Source: a virus. From it: a DNA stretch of 30,695 bases. Shown in pieces: positions 29,174 through 30,695 of this stretch. A program made the translations under genes and the position numbers. The DNA is taken from the IMG/VR virus record IMGVR_UViG_3300044626_000442, positions 1 through 30,695 of that record; one strand, written 5' to 3'. A model generated the notes under the pieces. It had not been told where the DNA came from, ran no database searches, and saw nothing but the letters and a program-made list of their open reading frames with translations. Position 1 is the stretch's first letter. Each line of letters opens with the position of its first letter.

Positions 29174-29194
29174 CAAAGATATAAATTTTATTTA
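29174..29194 (-). promoter_or_regulatory. Late promoter for protease-capsid operon
   Basis: On the minus strand TATCTTTG (29181-29174) fits TAnnTTTG. TAAATAAAATTTATA (29194-29180) runs into it, nearly the same as at the tail tube promoter. TTTA stands 22 bases upstream of the -7 box. The protease start is 22 bases downstream. Confidence 0.65.
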
Positions 29195-29222
29195 GACTTA
29201 ATATAAATAGTATATATTTTTT

Positions 29223-30521
29223 TTAGAATGTAAAGAAAGTTTGTTTTAAGTCAAAATAGAATCGCATTGCTAAAGCATCCGAGTAATCGGGTGAATGGCC
29301 AATTAACTCCTTTACTTTTTCTTTTGGCAATATCCTCAACTTACCATCTTGGTCAATCTTATCCCTTTTAACCTGTTCTAACTCTTTGCTTATTATATCT
29401 TGTACATCGGCATTATTGCAATCGATAAATAGTTTGTTTGCCTGGATTAGTTCAGCAAGTTTATAATAGCATTGCGTTTTTAGGTTTTGATACTCGACAT
29501 TATTGTTTTCTTCTTTTAATGCTTTGGAATTATTTACAAATCCTTTGCAACGTACAATATCTACAACACCACCACCAACACCATCCTCATCGGCAATAAC
29601 GTTAGACAATGGAACACGATGTTTATTCATTAAAGATTTGATTGCTTCGGCAGTTTCGGTAATACTGGATTTGTCTAAAGTAAATATCTCAATAACCCTG
29701 AATCCACTCCAAACTAATATAACCATCTTATCGCTTCCGTATCGAGCAATATCGGCACTAATATACATATCACCGGCATCAACAAAGTCATTAGTAAATA
29801 TGTTCTGAATCTTATCAAAATCGATAAGCCTTGCAGGATCATTGTCAAACTCCCAATTGCCATAATACAACCTTTGTTTACTATTCTCATCCAAAGCGAG
29901 TAAACTATCTAAATATGATAAAGGTAAGTTAGGATTGTCAGTTGGAAGCGATTGTATAAACTTTCTCGTTTCATTTATAGTTCCGGAAGCAGTTGGAATG
30001 TAAAACTTTGAATAGGTCCAGTTCTTTGCCGGGTTGCATGTTCCTAATATCTTCGGTGTTAAGTTATATTCGTTTAACTTATATCTTATCCTGGATGTAA
30101 CTATTTGCCATGCTTTAAATGATATTTGATTGCACTCATCTATAAAGGCTCCGGTTATCTCTAACGAACCCAAACTATCAAAGTTTGGATCAGCGGGATA
30201 TGAATATAAATCCTTTAATAATATTTCACTTCCATTGGTCCAGGTGATCACTCCTGTTTGACTATTGTAGTTATAGGAATTAGATAGTTTTAAATTAGAT
30301 GTAAGTTCAAAGAAAGTATTTAAAGTAGTTTCTTTTAATGTCTTTAGCTTTGACCTTCCCATTAGCCAACGAGTACAAGGATAAGCTTGACATTGTTCGA
30401 TAAGCCACAAAACACCGAGAGCGGATTTGCCACCACCGGCAGCACCACCGTATAATATTTCCTTTGTGATATTATCTTTAAGATAATAAACAGCGTGTTC
30501 TTGCTTAATTAATAGTTTCAT
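29223..30521 (-). CDS. terL: Terminase large subunit
   Basis: The ATP-driven DNA packaging motor with nuclease. Residues 25-33 hold Walker A (GGAAGGGKS), 124-130 hold Walker B (GAFIDEC, D128/E129), and 159-164 hold the coupling motif (LGTCNP). The RNase H-like nuclease shows D257 in SADIARYGSD, D311 and D313 in IADEDGVGGG and D415 in SPDYSDALAM. All key residues are present and the length of 432 is normal. The start at 30521 overlaps terS. On the circular map it follows terS and precedes the protease; no portal follows. Confidence 0.93.
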   Translation of the reverse strand: MKLLIKQEHAVYYLKDNITKEILYGGAAGGGKSALGVLWLIEQCQAYPCTRWLMGRSKLKTLKETTLNTFFELTSNLKLSNSYNYNSQTGVITWTNGSEILLKDLYSYPADPNFDSLGSLEITGAFIDECNQISFKAWQIVTSRIRYKLNEYNLTPKILGTCNPAKNWTYSKFYIPTASGTINETRKFIQSLPTDNPNLPLSYLDSLLALDENSKQRLYYGNWEFDNDPARLIDFDKIQNIFTNDFVDAGDMYISADIARYGSDKMVILVWSGFRVIEIFTLDKSSITETAEAIKSLMNKHRVPLSNVIADEDGVGGGVVDIVRCKGFVNNSKALKEENNNVEYQNLKTQCYYKLAELIQANKLFIDCNNADVQDIISKELEQVKRDKIDQDGKLRILPKEKVKELIGHSPDYSDALAMRFYFDLKQTFFTF

Positions 30522-30695
30522 TTGGTTTTATTCCACTACCTAAACTAATAATGTTTGTAGTGATTTCCCCGGAGTGTTCTGTTTGTATTCTGTCACTATA
30601 TACTTTAGGTTTTAATTTAGAAAGTTCCCATTTCTTTGCATCTATTTTTAACCTTTGTAATTGAACCCATCCAGTATCTATTTTGCCAGTTATTG
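30367..30695. repeat. Right copy of the 329-bp end overlap
   Basis: This repeats bases 1-329 with four mismatches. Three are silent and one is Val/Ile, so the copies look like two natural variants of one locus and not like random error. Joining the ends gives a 30,366-bp circle. Confidence 0.95.
30505..30695 (-). CDS. terS: Terminase small subunit, C-terminal part (second copy, runs off the edge)
   Basis: This is the last 63 codons or so of the gene found complete at 139-570. It leaves the window at the right edge because of the assembly overlap. Relative to the complete copy it has Ile for Val in the TTNVIS segment and two silent changes. Confidence 0.9.
   Translation of the reverse strand, partial: ITGKIDTGWVQLQRLKIDAKKWELSKLKPKVYSDRIQTEHSGEITTNIISLGSGIKPNETIN

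Noticed and set aside
29195-29240. Terminator between terL and protease
   Set aside because: Only a six-pair AT-only stem is available on the minus strand and no T-run follows it.
1-30695. tRNA genes, CRISPR arrays, integrase, insertion sequences
   Set aside because: I looked for cloverleaf arms with a CCA end, regularly spaced repeats, tyrosine or serine recombinase motifs and transposase motifs by eye and found none that hold.

Overview
The window is one complete small phage genome, assembled as a circle and cut inside the terminase genes. Bases 1-329 recur at 30367-30695 with four mismatches, so the unique genome is 30,366 bp. The host is almost certainly a Bacteroidota bacterium, probably of the Flavobacteriia. 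The DNA is very AT-rich, Shine-Dalgarno sites are mostly absent (starts sit in A-rich AAATTATG contexts), and several promoters match the Bacteroidota form TTTG-N19-TAnnTTTG. HK97-type head genes, a tape measure and a tail tube indicate a siphovirus. I see no integrase, tRNA or CRISPR array, so a lytic life style is likely but not proven.

Layout. (1) 958-11047, plus strand, early/replication block: small unknown proteins including two tiny membrane peptides, a Rad52-like annealing protein, a YqaJ-like exonuclease, an SSB-like protein with an acidic tip, an SF2 helicase, a DNA methyltransferase, a VRR-NUC-like nuclease and a primase-polymerase/helicase. A 256-bp cluster of twelve GTTTACA/TGTAAAC heptamers around an AT-rich stretch follows (probable origin), then small DNA-binding and unknown proteins, ending at a strong hairpin terminator. 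(2) 18018-11115, minus strand: a second tail-tube-like protein, tail collar and tail fibre proteins, a fibre-assembly-like protein, two small holin-like membrane proteins, a GH24 lysozyme, a metallophosphoesterase with an HTH-like N-terminus, small proteins and a one-piece spanin. (3) 18118-20227, plus strand: portal and MuF-like head protein, cut off and inverted relative to all other head genes. (4) 30521-20217 plus 860-139, minus strand: terminase, prohead protease, capsid, connectors, tail tube, frameshifted tail chaperones, tape measure and tail tip.

The most unusual signals are regulatory. Two leaders, at 2340-2430 and 7165-7249, share no sequence but share one RNA design. A short hairpin exposes a 6-nt loop. 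Downstream, a hairpin followed by a T-run carries the exact 6-nt complement, flanked by GTA...TAC. The first begins where transcription from a Bacteroidota promoter should begin. These look like kissing-loop attenuators, or small RNAs, of a class I do not recognise. Three late promoters share an extra TAAATAAA box upstream of the -7 element, and one of them drives the displaced portal operon.

How the genes work together: early promoters at 896-926 and 2305-2335 read the replication block. The annealing protein, exonuclease and SSB form a recombination module. The primase-helicase probably acts at the adjacent heptamer array. Late minus-strand transcription builds head and tail, and the lysis set (two holin-like proteins, lysozyme, u-spanin) sits together in the 11-14 kb region.
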